A stretch of DNA of 44,095 nt from an uncultured Bacteroides sp. (GCA_900553815.1 USEY01000023.1:1-44095), one strand, 5' to 3'. Counted from the first letter of the stretch, positions 1-8,058 are shown. Numbers and translations are program-made. Notes: generated by a model from the letters alone, not told the origin.

Positions 1-54
1 ACTCGCGACCCCAACCTTGGCAAGGTTGTGCTCTACCAACTGAGCTATTTCCGC
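1..54 (-). tRNA. tRNA-Gly(GCC), 3' part cut off by window edge
   Basis: Read on the minus strand, the 5' acceptor strand GCGGAAA is followed by TA, a D-arm with GCTC/GAGC stem, and an anticodon arm with stem CAACC/GGTTG and loop TTGCCAA. The anticodon is therefore GCC (glycine). The variable region and start of the T-arm (GGGTCGCGAGT) are present. The T-loop, 3' acceptor strand and any CCA lie beyond base 1. A -7 box sits just upstream. Confidence 0.93.
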
Positions 55-65
55 GATTGCGGATG

Positions 66-98
66 CAAAGGTAGGCATTTTCTGTAAATCTCCAAACA
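66..98 (-). promoter_or_regulatory. promoter of the tRNA-Gly gene
   Basis: The minus strand carries TACCTTTG (66-73), a perfect match to the Bacteroides -7 consensus TAnnTTTG. A TTTG word lies 21 bp further upstream (95-98), where the -33 element is expected. The box ends 12 bp before the mature tRNA 5' end. Confidence 0.6.
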
Positions 99-164
99 TT
101 ATGCGCATTTTTTTGCACAAAGATTTGAGTTTTCTGCTACACAATTGCAAATCGCAACTGATTA

Positions 165-1304
165 TCAGCACATTCTATCCCGATAATCTTCATAAGAAAA
201 TTCACGGAACAAACGTGCATGCCCATCAATCGTCCACATTCCAATGGCCGGATGATGAATACCGTTGAACATATTGGTCTTGACGGTTGTATAGTGAATC
301 ATGTCTTCAAACACTATTCTCTCACCCACCTGCAACGGATGATCGAAACTCCATACACCCATATAGTCACCACTTAAACAGGAATTACCGCCTAACCGAT
401 ATACATAAGGACCACTACCATCCATACGTGCTCCACGAACAGCCGGCTGATAAGGCATCTCCAGACAATCGGGCATGTGACAAGTAAAGCTAACGTTCAA
501 AATAGCAGTCTGTATTCCGCGATTCTCCACAATATCGACCACCGCAGACGTCAGCACCCCTGTCTGCCATGCAAACGCAGACCCCGGTTCCAATATCAGG
601 CGCAAATGCGGATAACGTGTTTTAAGCCCCTGCAACAGCCTGATGAGGTGTTCTACATCATAGTCTTTACGTGTCATCAGATGACCACCACCCAGATTCA
701 GCCACTTGATTTGAGAGAACCATTTACTGAATTTTTCCTCTATATGAACCAATGTACGCTCCAGTTCGTAAGAGGACGACTCACAATGGCAATGACAATG
801 AAATCCCTCTATGCCTTCCGGCAAGCGTTCCGGCAACTGTTCTGCCATCACACCAAAACGAGTACCCGGTGCACACGGATTGTAAAGCTCCGTCCCCACT
901 TCTGAATATTCAGGATTAATACGTATGCCACATGATATATCCTTGCCGCTATCCTTTACCATCGGATAAAAACGGGAAAACTGTGACATGGAATTAAATG
1001 TAATGTGACTGCTGCAACGCATGATTTCCGTAAAGTCAGCTTCCGTATAAGCCGGCGAGTAAGTATGTGCTCTACTACCAAACTCTTCCAATGCCAAACG
1101 GGCTTCGTAGACCGAACTGGCCGTAGAATGATGGATATACTCGCGAAAGATGGGAAACGAACGCCACAAAGCAAACGACTTGAAGGCCAAAATTATTTCC
1201 ACACCAGCCTCATCAGCCACCCGCTTTATCAGCGATAAGTTCTTACGCAACAATGATTCGTCCATGATATAACATGGCGAAGGAAATTGAGTAAAGTCTA
1301 TCAT
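165..1304 (-). CDS. nspC: carboxynorspermidine/carboxyspermidine decarboxylase
   Basis: A 379-residue enzyme of the alanine-racemase/ornithine-decarboxylase fold (fold type III PLP). It removes CO2 from carboxy(nor)spermidine, the last step of the aspartate-semialdehyde route to spermidine or norspermidine, in the cytosol. Visible features are the PLP lysine in AFKSFALW (K42), HCHCHCESS near residue 170, the glycine-rich phosphate-binding LNLGGGH near 205, and LEPGSAF near 240. A conserved Cys-containing C-terminal segment (NSCLSGDYMG) is also present. Length is normal for NspC. It follows pcrA on the same strand after 42 bp and is probably co-transcribed. The partner carboxyspermidine dehydrogenase is not in the window. 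The family call is firm from motifs; whether the substrate is the spermidine or norspermidine form is not visible. Confidence 0.93.
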   Translation of the reverse strand: MIDFTQFPSPCYIMDESLLRKNLSLIKRVADEAGVEIILAFKSFALWRSFPIFREYIHHSTASSVYEARLALEEFGSRAHTYSPAYTEADFTEIMRCSSHITFNSMSQFSRFYPMVKDSGKDISCGIRINPEYSEVGTELYNPCAPGTRFGVMAEQLPERLPEGIEGFHCHCHCESSSYELERTLVHIEEKFSKWFSQIKWLNLGGGHLMTRKDYDVEHLIRLLQGLKTRYPHLRLILEPGSAFAWQTGVLTSAVVDIVENRGIQTAILNVSFTCHMPDCLEMPYQPAVRGARMDGSGPYVYRLGGNSCLSGDYMGVWSFDHPLQVGERIVFEDMIHYTTVKTNMFNGIHHPAIGMWTIDGHARLFREFSYEDYRDRMC

Positions 1305-1346
1305 AATCTATAATCAAAACAATAAATTCTTACCATTTATATATTC

Positions 1347-3677
1347 TCAGTCATCAATCGTAAAACGGGCAAAACGTAGCAACAATTGTTTCTCACCTGC
1401 ATTTTCAAAACGAATCGTAGCCTTTGCATTCTCCCCCTCACCATCAACACGCAAAACCTGTCCCCGACCAAAACGTTCATGCCGGATATATTGTCCGGCC
1501 CGCAGCCCAATGGTGCCAGAAGCATTGCCCGACGACGTACGGCCCGACATAGATTCTCCCGGTGACAAACGACGTAAGTTAGCCGGCCGCTGTATCACTG
1601 TAGGCCGCACAAAACTGCGCGATGAAGCCTCCTCCATCCTATCGCCATACTGACTGCTACCACGCCTAAACATGCTGGCACGACTGGAAACATCGGCTTC
1701 GAGCATGGAAGCACCCGGCAGACGCAAGTAGCGTACATCAATATCCTTCAGAAAACGACTCGGACTGCCAAACTCAGTCTTGCCATAGCGCATACGCGTA
1801 CGTGCATAAGACAGGAAGCAATGCTCCTCTGCACGGGTAATAGCTACATAGAACAACCGGCGTTCTTCTTCCAGCGCCCGTGGAGATTCAACTGTCATAG
1901 CACTGGGAAACAGATTTTCCTCCATTCCCACCACAAACACATTCTTGAACTCCAATCCCTTGGCCGAATGCACCGTCATCAACGTAATCTTTTCGCCTTC
2001 ATCACCATCATCCGAATCCTGGTCGGTAAGCAACGAAACTTCTGAAAGGAAGTCTATCAATGCCACATGCCTGTTGCCTTCCTCCAAACGCGACTCACAA
2101 AAGTCCTTTATTCCGTTTATCAGTTCCTCCACGTTCTCTTTCCGACTTAGATTCTCCGGCGAGTTATCCTGACACACATCGTTCATGATACCCGCCCTGC
2201 GAACTATCTCCACACCTGTCTGATATGCATCGTTTTCTTTGGCAAAATCCACAAAATCCAGAATAAGGTCTCTAAAATCCTGCAACTTGCCAACTGTTCC
2301 CTTATTGAAATCCAACCCGAAAGACAACGGCTCACACAATACCTGCCACAAACTGACTCCATGACCGGCAGCCGCAGCCTGTAGCTTGCCAATAGTCGTA
2401 TTGCCTATGCCACGTGCCGGATAGTTAATAATGCGTTTAAAGGCTTCCTCATCGTTCCAATTAGCCACCAACCTGAAGTAAGCCAGCACATCTTTCACCT
2501 CTTTTCGCTGATAAAACGAAAGACCGCCATAAATTCTATAAGGCATGCTACGCTTACGCAGCGCTTCTTCAAAGATACGGCTTTGCGCATTGGTTCTGTA
2601 CAGGATTGCAAAATCTGCATATTCGCAATGCTCCTTACGACGCAGCTCTGCTATTTTATTCACCACAATGTCGCCTTCCTCCGTATCGCTATAAGCTTGA
2701 AACACTCCTATAGGCTCTCCCTTTTCCTTTTCCGAAAATACTTCTTTCCGGATTTGCCGACTATTTTTCTCTATCAGACTGTTGGCCGCCGAAACTATTG
2801 TCTTCGTAGAACGATAGTTCTGTTCCAGCTTGAAGACCTTAGTACCCGGATATACCTTGGTAAAATATAGTATATTATCAATATCGGCACCACGAAATGA
2901 ATAGATACTCTGCGCATCATCGCCCACTACACACACATGCCGATGTTCGCCTCCCAGTTGCAACACAATGCTATGTTGCGCAAAGTTGGTATCCTGGTAT
3001 TCATCCACCAAAATATAGCGGAACTGGTTGCGATAGCGTGCCAGCACATCGGGATGGTCGCGGAAGAGCACATAGGTGTAGAACAATAAATCATCAAAAT
3101 CCATGGCATCTGCCTGTCGGCAGCGGTCTCGATAACAACGATAAATATCATGTACAAGTGGCATCTGTGCCGCTTCGTCACCGTCGCGGGCTTCCTTATT
3201 GCGGGCATAGTCGGAAGGCGACACCAGGTGATTCTTGGCATTGGAGATACGTGCCTGCACATATCCGGGCTTGTACACCTTCTCATCCAGCCCTTTTTCT
3301 TTAATAATAGACCGTATCAGGCTCTTACTGTCGGCCGTATCGTAGATGGTAAAGTGAGGTGTAAACCCTATCACATCGGCCTCGGCATGCAGAATGCGCA
3401 AGAACATGGAATGGAATGTACCCATCCACAAATACCGGGCCCGCTCTCCACCTACCTGGCGGGCAATGCGCTCCTTCATCTCGCGCGCTGCCTTGTTGGT
3501 AAACGTCAGCGCCAGAATATTCCACGGCTGATAATCATGTTCCAGCAAGTAGGCAATCTTATAAGTCAGCACCCGCGTTTTTCCCGACCCGGCACCGGCT
3601 ATCACCAGCGACGGCCCATCATTATAGAGCACCGCAGCACGTTGCTCTTCGTTCAGTTCTTGTATATAGTCAGGCAT
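1347..3677 (-). CDS. pcrA: UvrD/PcrA-type ATP-dependent 3'-5' DNA helicase
   Basis: A 776-residue superfamily 1A helicase that unwinds DNA in excision repair and clears recombination or replication intermediates. Motif I is GAGSGKT (28-34), motif Ia ALTFTNKAAREM, motif II LVDEYQDT (223-230), motif III GDDAQSIYSFRGA, and motif V/VI are represented by TLMTVHSAKGLEF and LFYVAITRAEE. The C-terminus (QYIRHERFGRGQVLRVDGEGENA region) is the Tudor-like RNA-polymerase/DNA-contacting domain typical of PcrA rather than of RecB or Rep. Length is as expected. The start ATG is preceded on the minus strand by a good -7 box about 90 bp upstream. It is the first gene of a two-gene unit with nspC and diverges from sodB. 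Confidence 0.95.
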   Translation of the reverse strand: MPDYIQELNEEQRAAVLYNDGPSLVIAGAGSGKTRVLTYKIAYLLEHDYQPWNILALTFTNKAAREMKERIARQVGGERARYLWMGTFHSMFLRILHAEADVIGFTPHFTIYDTADSKSLIRSIIKEKGLDEKVYKPGYVQARISNAKNHLVSPSDYARNKEARDGDEAAQMPLVHDIYRCYRDRCRQADAMDFDDLLFYTYVLFRDHPDVLARYRNQFRYILVDEYQDTNFAQHSIVLQLGGEHRHVCVVGDDAQSIYSFRGADIDNILYFTKVYPGTKVFKLEQNYRSTKTIVSAANSLIEKNSRQIRKEVFSEKEKGEPIGVFQAYSDTEEGDIVVNKIAELRRKEHCEYADFAILYRTNAQSRIFEEALRKRSMPYRIYGGLSFYQRKEVKDVLAYFRLVANWNDEEAFKRIINYPARGIGNTTIGKLQAAAAGHGVSLWQVLCEPLSFGLDFNKGTVGKLQDFRDLILDFVDFAKENDAYQTGVEIVRRAGIMNDVCQDNSPENLSRKENVEELINGIKDFCESRLEEGNRHVALIDFLSEVSLLTDQDSDDGDEGEKITLMTVHSAKGLEFKNVFVVGMEENLFPSAMTVESPRALEEERRLFYVAITRAEEHCFLSYARTRMRYGKTEFGSPSRFLKDIDVRYLRLPGASMLEADVSSRASMFRRGSSQYGDRMEEASSRSFVRPTVIQRPANLRRLSPGESMSGRTSSGNASGTIGLRAGQYIRHERFGRGQVLRVDGEGENAKATIRFENAGEKQLLLRFARFTIDD

Positions 3678-3765
3678 ACGATTAAATTGCTAAGAAATAG
3701 AAAATTCCACCTCCGGCCACTCACCCATACCACCGGGCGCACAAGACTGGAAGAAAAAATCTCTG

Positions 3766-3773
3766 CAAAGGTA
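3766..3773 (-). promoter_or_regulatory. -7 promoter box of pcrA-nspC
   Basis: The minus strand reads TACCTTTG, a perfect TAnnTTTG box, in the pcrA/sodB divergent region. The implied 5' leader before the pcrA ATG is about 80 nt. Confidence 0.5.
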
Positions 3774-3776
3774 AAA

Positions 3777-3802
3777 AAAAGTTCAGTTAAGCTTGAACTT
3801 TT
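3777..3802. repeat. 9-bp inverted repeat in the pcrA/sodB divergent region
   Basis: AAAAGTTCA (3777-3785) and TGAACTTTT (3794-3802) are perfect inverted arms around an 8-nt spacer GTTAAGCT. The element lies directly upstream of the pcrA -7 box, where a -33 element or operator would be, and about 55 bp upstream of the sodB ATG. It could be an operator shared by both genes, but only the symmetry is seen. Confidence 0.5.
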
Positions 3803-3854
3803 CCGATGCATATACGTTGAATAACATATATAACAACTTAATATCAATGTCATT

Positions 3855-4439
3855 ATGAAACACGAAATGCCTATGCTTCCTTACGCCCACGAGGCACTGG
3901 AGCCTGTCATCAGTCGGCAGACCATCGACTTCCACTACGGCAAACACCTGCAAGCCTACATCAACAACCTTAACAACCTGATAGTCGGAACAGAATTTGA
4001 AACCAAAGAACTGACCGACATCGTAGCTACCGCGCCGGCAGGCGGAATCTTCAATAATGCCGGACAGGTACTCAATCATACACTCTACTTTCTGCAATTC
4101 GCCCCGAAGCCTCAGGCCAACATCCCGCAAGGCAAGTTGGCTGCCGCCATCGACCGCGACTTCGGCAGCTTTGAGAACTTCCGTAAAGAATTCACTACCG
4201 CTGCCACTGGTCTGTTTGGTTCAGGCTGGGCATGGTTGTCAGTCGACAAAGACGGCAAACTGCACATCACCCAAGAGTCCAATGCCGGAAATCCGCTACG
4301 CAGTGGCTTCACTCCCCTACTCTGTTTCGACGTGTGGGAACACGCTTACTATCTGGACTACCAGAACCGACGTGCCGACCACCTCAATGCGCTTTGGAAC
4401 ATCATTGACTGGGAAGTGGTAGAGCAACGTTGGAAGTAA
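3855..4439 (+). CDS. sodB: superoxide dismutase, Fe (or Fe/Mn cambialistic) type
   Basis: A 194-residue cytosolic superoxide dismutase converting superoxide to oxygen and hydrogen peroxide. The metal ligands are all present: H27, H75 (in QVLNHTLYF), D159 and H163 (DVWEHAYY). The active-site glutamine sits in the N-terminal half (Q71 in FNNAGQVLNH) as in iron enzymes; manganese enzymes carry it in the C-terminal half. Bacteroides SODs of this type are known to work with either metal. There is no signal peptide. It is divergent from pcrA, with an inverted repeat between the two. No clear terminator follows, but a separate -7 box precedes the next gene. Confidence 0.95.
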   Translation: MKHEMPMLPYAHEALEPVISRQTIDFHYGKHLQAYINNLNNLIVGTEFETKELTDIVATAPAGGIFNNAGQVLNHTLYFLQFAPKPQANIPQGKLAAAIDRDFGSFENFRKEFTTAATGLFGSGWAWLSVDKDGKLHITQESNAGNPLRSGFTPLLCFDVWEHAYYLDYQNRRADHLNALWNIIDWEVVEQRWK

Positions 4440-4482
4440 CATCTTTTAAGTTCCTGCGTTAGCTTCTGAAATAAGTATTCAT

Positions 4483-4490
4483 TAACTTTG
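4483..4490 (+). promoter_or_regulatory. -7 promoter box of the ThiE/TenI-like gene
   Basis: TAACTTTG, a perfect TAnnTTTG match, 25 bp upstream of the ATG at 4516. This gives the gene its own start independent of sodB. Confidence 0.5.
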
Positions 4491-4515
4491 CTAAAATTAT
4501 AAAATCAAAGGAGAG

Positions 4516-5124
4516 ATGAAGCTCATTGTAGTTACCGCACCGACATTCTTTGTAGAAGAAGACCAGATAATTACAGCCCTATTTGAAGAGGGATTGGACA
4601 TCCTGCACCTCAGAAAGCCGGAAACACCAGCCATGTACTCTGAACGGTTGCTGACGCTGATACCGTCCATCTATCATAAACGAATCGTAACGCATGAGCA
4701 CTTCTATCTACAGGAAGAATTTCAACTGATGGGGATACACTTGAATGCCCGCAATCCAAACGAGCCACATGACTACTCGGGCAACGTCAGTTGCACTTGT
4801 CACTCGCTGAATGAGCTGCAAAACAAGAAGCACTTCTACGACTATGTATTCCTAAGCCCCGTCTACGATTGCATCACCAAGCAGGGCATTTCTGCAGGAT
4901 TCACAGCCGAGGAGCTACGCAAGGCAGGCAAGGAACGGCTTATTGACAGCAAAGTCATGGCATTAGGAGGTATTACTCCCGACAATATACTCGAAATAAA
5001 AGACTACGGATTTGGAGGTGCTGTGGTTATGGGCGACATTTGGAACAAGTTCAATGCCTGCACCGACCATGACTACCTGGAAGTCATCAGACACTTCAAA
5101 CGCCTGAAACAAATGGCTGACTAA
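4516..5124 (+). CDS. thiamine phosphate synthase / TenI family protein
   Basis: A 202-residue TIM-barrel protein of the ThiE/TenI superfamily. Visible family features are the N-terminal strand with GLDILHLRKPE (ThiE proteins have V-Q-L-R-x-K here), SCTCHSLNEL, YVFLSPVYDCITKQGISAGF, and the phosphate-binding MALGGITPDNI followed by GGAVVMGDIW. ThiE joins hydroxymethylpyrimidine pyrophosphate to thiazole phosphate; TenI aromatises the thiazole phosphate. The gene stands alone rather than in a thi operon, and the pyrophosphate-contact residues look weakened, so a TenI-like or diverged role is at least as likely as true ThiE. The start is supported by a purine-rich stretch (AAAGGAGAG) immediately before the ATG. 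It ends at a strong terminator. Confidence 0.8.
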   Translation: MKLIVVTAPTFFVEEDQIITALFEEGLDILHLRKPETPAMYSERLLTLIPSIYHKRIVTHEHFYLQEEFQLMGIHLNARNPNEPHDYSGNVSCTCHSLNELQNKKHFYDYVFLSPVYDCITKQGISAGFTAEELRKAGKERLIDSKVMALGGITPDNILEIKDYGFGGAVVMGDIWNKFNACTDHDYLEVIRHFKRLKQMAD

Positions 5125-5171
5125 CCGGGAAACAACAATGCGTATGAATAGCTTCCATACCCGATAAAAGG

Positions 5172-5236
5172 AAAAAATAGCGGCGACAAGAAAACAATGC
5201 ACCAATGTGCAGGGTTCTTGTCACCGCTTATTTTTT
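5172..5236. terminator. strong bidirectional intrinsic terminator
   Basis: The arms 5172-5192 and 5215-5236 pair over about 20 bp with one bulge, flanked by A6 on the left and T6 on the right, so it can stop transcription in both directions. The loop contains a second small palindrome (TGCAC/GTGCA). It closes the ThiE/TenI-like gene. Confidence 0.85.
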
Positions 5237-5328
5237 ACAACTCCCCTTGTTACAAAGCAAAAATATCTTTCACACCTACCACCTGACAGAAACATGCTAC
5301 TTTCACAGGCTGAAGTAAATGCCTTTAA

Positions 5329-5548
5329 GTGAAGTTTCACCATATTATATTGTACAACAATTACTTACAATACACTAAAGAGGCAAAGAAGTAAAGCGAA
5401 ACAAAAGATCGAAACTACCCGTGAAACAAGTCTCCAAAGTATAGTTTCACCATAATCATCTCAAAATCAATACTACACCAAGCTTTGTGAAACTGTGAAA
5501 CTTCACTGCCGAAAAAGAATTTTTCAAGGGAGAAGAAACAAGTGAAAC
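5329..5548. repeat. irregularly spaced GTGAAAC / GTTTCAC words
   Basis: The words occur at 5329-5340 (as the dyad GTGAAGTTTCAC), 5421-5427, 5444-5450, 5487-5493, 5495-5506 (dyad GTGAAACTTCAC) and 5542-5548. Both orientations are present. Unlike the neighbouring arrays the spacing is not constant, so this may be a decayed array or only a compositional cluster. Confidence 0.5.
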
Positions 5549-5632
5549 AAAGAATCTTCAAAAAAAGTGCAACAACATTGTCAATCAAAAGCAACAATGC
5601 ATTTGATTTAAGATACCAGATTTTCCCCGACT

Positions 5633-5695
5633 CTAAAGAGGGACTTTAGCAAGCTAAAGAGCCACTTTATATCCCTAAAGAGGGACATGAGGATA
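5633..5695. repeat. three-unit tandem array, 21-bp period
   Basis: CTAAAGAG starts at 5633, 5654 and 5675, exactly 21 bp apart. The first unit contains the dyad CTAAAG...CTTTAG, the second ends CTTTAT, and the third has lost its right half. The units are degenerate outside the core. Confidence 0.8.
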
Positions 5696-5806
5696 CCCAT
5701 ATCGGTATTTACCACAAGCCACAGAAGGTACTACTATAATTCATTCATTAAAGTAGTAATAAAAATATCATCAACATCAATCTTTGATAAGTTGCAATAT
5801 ACTTTC

Positions 5807-5894
5807 AAAACACATACGGCTGCGTAAGCTGATGCAGCCGTATGTGTAAGCGCACGCAGCCGCCTGCATCAGCTAAAACATACGGGTGTATTAA
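5807..5894. repeat. four-unit tandem array, 22-bp period, shuffled half-sites
   Basis: Units begin at 5807, 5829, 5851 and 5873. At positions 6-17 of each unit is a 12-nt core: ACATACGGCTGC, GCAGCCGTATGT, GCAGCCGCCTGC and ACATACGGGTGT. If ACATAC is A and GCAGCC is B, and a prime marks the inverted copy, the cores read A-B', B-A', B-B' and A-A' (the last two with a mismatch or two). Units 1 and 2 together form a perfect 13-bp inverted repeat with a 10-nt loop (5811-5846). Confidence 0.85.
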
Positions 5895-5913
5895 ACAGTC
5901 CACCGGGCCAATG

Positions 5914-6001
5914 GTAGCAGTAGACACTTAATGTGGTAGCAGTTAACACTTAGCAAGAGAGCAGTAAACACTTTGTTCGATAGCAGTTAACTACTAATAC
6001 G
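5914..6001. repeat. four-unit tandem array, 22-bp period (AGCAGTTAAC family)
   Basis: AGCAGT starts at 5916, 5938, 5960 and 5982, exactly 22 bp apart. The cores run AGCAGTAGACACTT, AGCAGTTAACACTT, AGCAGTAAACACTT and AGCAGTTAACTACT: a constant left half and a right half that changes between ACACTT and ACTACT. The fourth unit closely resembles units of the array at 21202-21289, so these two loci share one word family. Confidence 0.87.
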
Positions 6002-6390
6002 ACAAATCTTATAAATCATTTATCCTGCAAAATTTTTATGTTCTACCTCTTTTCCTATAACAAGAAACGAACAATGTCATTAAGACAATCAGACTTTAAC
6101 GGCAACCTACATCAAGCAATCATAAAATTATTTTAAAGAAAGTTTTATCACTTTTTTTAATTATAAAATCACTTGCTATCATTGATTAATCTACTCCAAA
6201 AGATAGAACCCCAAATAGCATAATCCTTTCCACCACCCTTATCTACAAAGAATAGTTCAGAATAAGGATGTCCTTTATACTCAATTAAAAAAGTTCAAGA
6301 AATCAGGGTTTATAAAGTTATGCTTCATTTTGTTATCAAGAAGAAATATTAAGTCTAAGCCTCTGGTTTGAATCTATATTAGATAGCATA

Positions 6391-6870
6391 TCAAAAATTA
6401 TCAGAAAAGAACATTATAGAATATACTCCTGCCTTGTTTACTTTAACATAGAATTTGTCAAAGAAATAAGTTCTATTCATATATTTATCTTCCGGGGTGA
6501 AATCTCCTACCACATTGGTTGGGTTACAATCCAGCAATAAGCTATCCAATTTAAGAAACTCATCATAAACAAAAGGAAGATTATATCCTTCATAAATAAT
6601 AGAATCGTTTCTAATATAAAGGTCAATTGTATATACATAATTATCTCCTGTTTCATTTTTCACTAATCTTGAATACATATCTACACTATTATCGGGGGCA
6701 TGATTTTTTTTAAAGTGTGACCTATATTTATAGGTAGACCATTTTTGATTAACAATAGTTCCTACCTTTGCTGCAATATCATCAATAGTTTGTTCCTTAG
6801 ATTGCTTTGTAGAGCAAGAAAATAATATGCAACACAATAATAATATTAATAAGCTATTCCTTTTCATCAT
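6391..6870 (-). CDS. small hypothetical lipoprotein
   Basis: 159 residues. The N-terminus is a lipoprotein signal: positive MMKRN, a hydrophobic stretch, and the lipobox LFSC with the lipidated cysteine at C19. The mature part is mixed alpha/beta with several tyrosines and no motif I recognise. The product is probably periplasmic or outer-membrane anchored. The start could be either of two adjacent ATGs (6870 or 6867). It overlaps the decayed 3' end of the retropepsin-like pseudogene upstream and is AT-rich like its neighbours, which suggests acquired DNA. No function can be assigned. Confidence 0.7.
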   Translation of the reverse strand: MMKRNSLLILLLCCILFSCSTKQSKEQTIDDIAAKVGTIVNQKWSTYKYRSHFKKNHAPDNSVDMYSRLVKNETGDNYVYTIDLYIRNDSIIYEGYNLPFVYDEFLKLDSLLLDCNPTNVVGDFTPEDKYMNRTYFFDKFYVKVNKAGVYSIMFFSDNF

Positions 6871-7262
6871 ATTATACTATATATATTAAAATCAGTAATC
6901 TATTTATCCTCTATAAAGAATTGTACACCAAGTACCCCATGAATCTGTATTCCAGTTTCATCTTGCATTTGTTGTATTTTCTTAGAAACATCCAAAACTA
7001 AAAAAGTGGAAGTATAATTTCTCCATTCAAAATTGAATATAACCTCAATGATAAGAGTTTCTTCGTAGTGCCCCTCTATCCCCATTGTTCAATATATTCC
7101 TTCAAGTAGCTTAAACTCACTTTTAAAATCTTCATATACAAAATCAAATAAGGTGATGAACAGTACCTGTATCAGCCAAGAAACAAAAGTTATTTGTTTT
7201 TCCTGACACCAATATCAGTAGTAAACCTGCCTTTTGCGACCTAATGTTAATGAAAATTCCAT
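6867..7262 (-). pseudogene. decayed retropepsin-like aspartic protease gene
   Basis: No single frame is open across this gene, but its pieces join into a recognisable small clan-AA (retropepsin-like) protein. The ATG at 7262 opens MEFSLTLGRKRQ. A frameshift leads to GLLLILVSGKTNNFCFLADTGT, with the catalytic DTG at 7165-7173. A second frameshift leads to FDFVYEDFKSEFKLLEG. An in-frame TGA follows shortly. The frame then stays open from IEGHYEE to GVLGVQFFIEDK, the family's second glycine-rich (GVLG) strand. A TAG stands where a tryptophan codon (TGG) would fit before ITDFN. This makes at least two frameshifts and two stops. Only the last 61 codons (6900-7085) form an open ORF and they should not be taken as a gene. 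Confidence 0.75.
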
Positions 7263-7268
7263 GTTTAT

Positions 7269-7892
7269 TTATTCTATATTCCAATAATTATTTTCATCTC
7301 CTTCAAAAGCATCAAGATTTTGGTCTTCCCATTCCTCTTTGTTGTCTAATGAAGAAGAAATATTACTATTATCATTAGCAAATAAGTGACACCTTTTAAT
7401 GGGAGTTACTTTCTGAGAAAATAAGTATTCTTCTAAATTAAAACCAGGCATAAACTCAAAATCAATAGGTAAATTAATTACGCTCATTGAGTCTATAACA
7501 TAACCAACCTTTTCCCCTTTAAATATACCTTTTACTTCTATTACATCACCATCCCATCTATGAAAAGATTTAAGTGGTGATATATAGTCAAGATTAGGAT
7601 AAATTGCTATCTGACCCAAAGTATCAATTACTCCCCAATGAATATTATCCATCAATTTAACTCGAGCATAACCACAAATAAATTGAGCATCACACCAAAT
7701 GTATGTTCCAAATGGAACTATCTGCTTTTCTGCAATATTAATATAAGCATACTGATATTTCTCATTTCTGACTAATGATAAACCACAACTAAAAGGGAAC
7801 ATTTCCTTATATTTAGGAGTGATAGCAATTCTCCCAGATGGATATTTTGCACCAAATAGATTGTTCTTTTGAAAAACAATAAGGTCACTCAT
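7269..7892 (-). CDS. WG repeat-containing protein
   Basis: 207 residues, with no signal peptide and no membrane segment. It carries WG-type beta repeats: LFGAKYPSGRIAITPKYKEMFPFSCGLSLVR near residue 12 and HWGVIDTLGQIAIYPNLDYISPL near residue 85 are the two clearest units, each with the strand, G-x-I-A-I and P-x-Y/L-D pattern. The last 40 residues are acidic and low-complexity (DNKEEWEDQNLDAFEGDE). WG proteins are thought to mediate binding, often in polymorphic or conflict-related loci, but nothing here fixes a role. AT-rich composition and the adjacent pseudogene point to acquired DNA. A hairpin terminator lies just upstream of its start. Confidence 0.72.
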   Translation of the reverse strand: MSDLIVFQKNNLFGAKYPSGRIAITPKYKEMFPFSCGLSLVRNEKYQYAYINIAEKQIVPFGTYIWCDAQFICGYARVKLMDNIHWGVIDTLGQIAIYPNLDYISPLKSFHRWDGDVIEVKGIFKGEKVGYVIDSMSVINLPIDFEFMPGFNLEEYLFSQKVTPIKRCHLFANDNSNISSSLDNKEEWEDQNLDAFEGDENNYWNIE

Positions 7893-7913
7893 TTTGCTCT
7901 TTTTGTAGCCATA

Positions 7914-7940
7914 CTACAAAAAAGAAAGTGCGGCACTTTC
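7914..7940 (-). terminator. intrinsic terminator upstream of the WG gene
   Basis: On the minus strand GAAAGTG-CCG-CACTTTC (7924-7940) is followed by a run of Ts (plus-strand A run from about 7918). This is a 7-bp stem with a 3-nt loop plus U-tract. It lies 22 bp before the WG-repeat start codon, so it ends an upstream minus-strand transcript or attenuates the WG gene. Confidence 0.65.
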
Positions 7941-8058
7941 CTATTGAGTCCAAGGTATTACCACCACATCTACAATCACAAACAAAAAAAAGTCCATACC
8001 TAATGTTATTAGCATTCACTCCCTTTCTGCTGTGATTGCTAGTCTTCAAAGTGATGAT

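Larger units (their letters stand above)
5237..6390. other. 1.15-kb gene-free, repeat-rich intergenic stretch
   Basis: No convincing coding sequence on either strand. The stretch holds scattered GTGAAAC/GTTTCAC words, then three short-period arrays (listed separately), then about 390 bp of plain AT-rich DNA (6002-6390) in which I see nothing further. It separates the plus-strand ThiE/TenI-like gene from a minus-strand lipoprotein gene, so it is a convergent (3'-3') interval. Confidence 0.7.

Noticed and set aside
5415..5597. 60-codon minus-strand frame in the repeat-rich interval
   Set aside because: It is built from the GTGAAAC repeat words and AT-rich DNA; no start signal or similarity.
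6900..7085. A 61-residue intact gene
   Set aside because: It is only the last open piece of the frameshifted retropepsin-like pseudogene.
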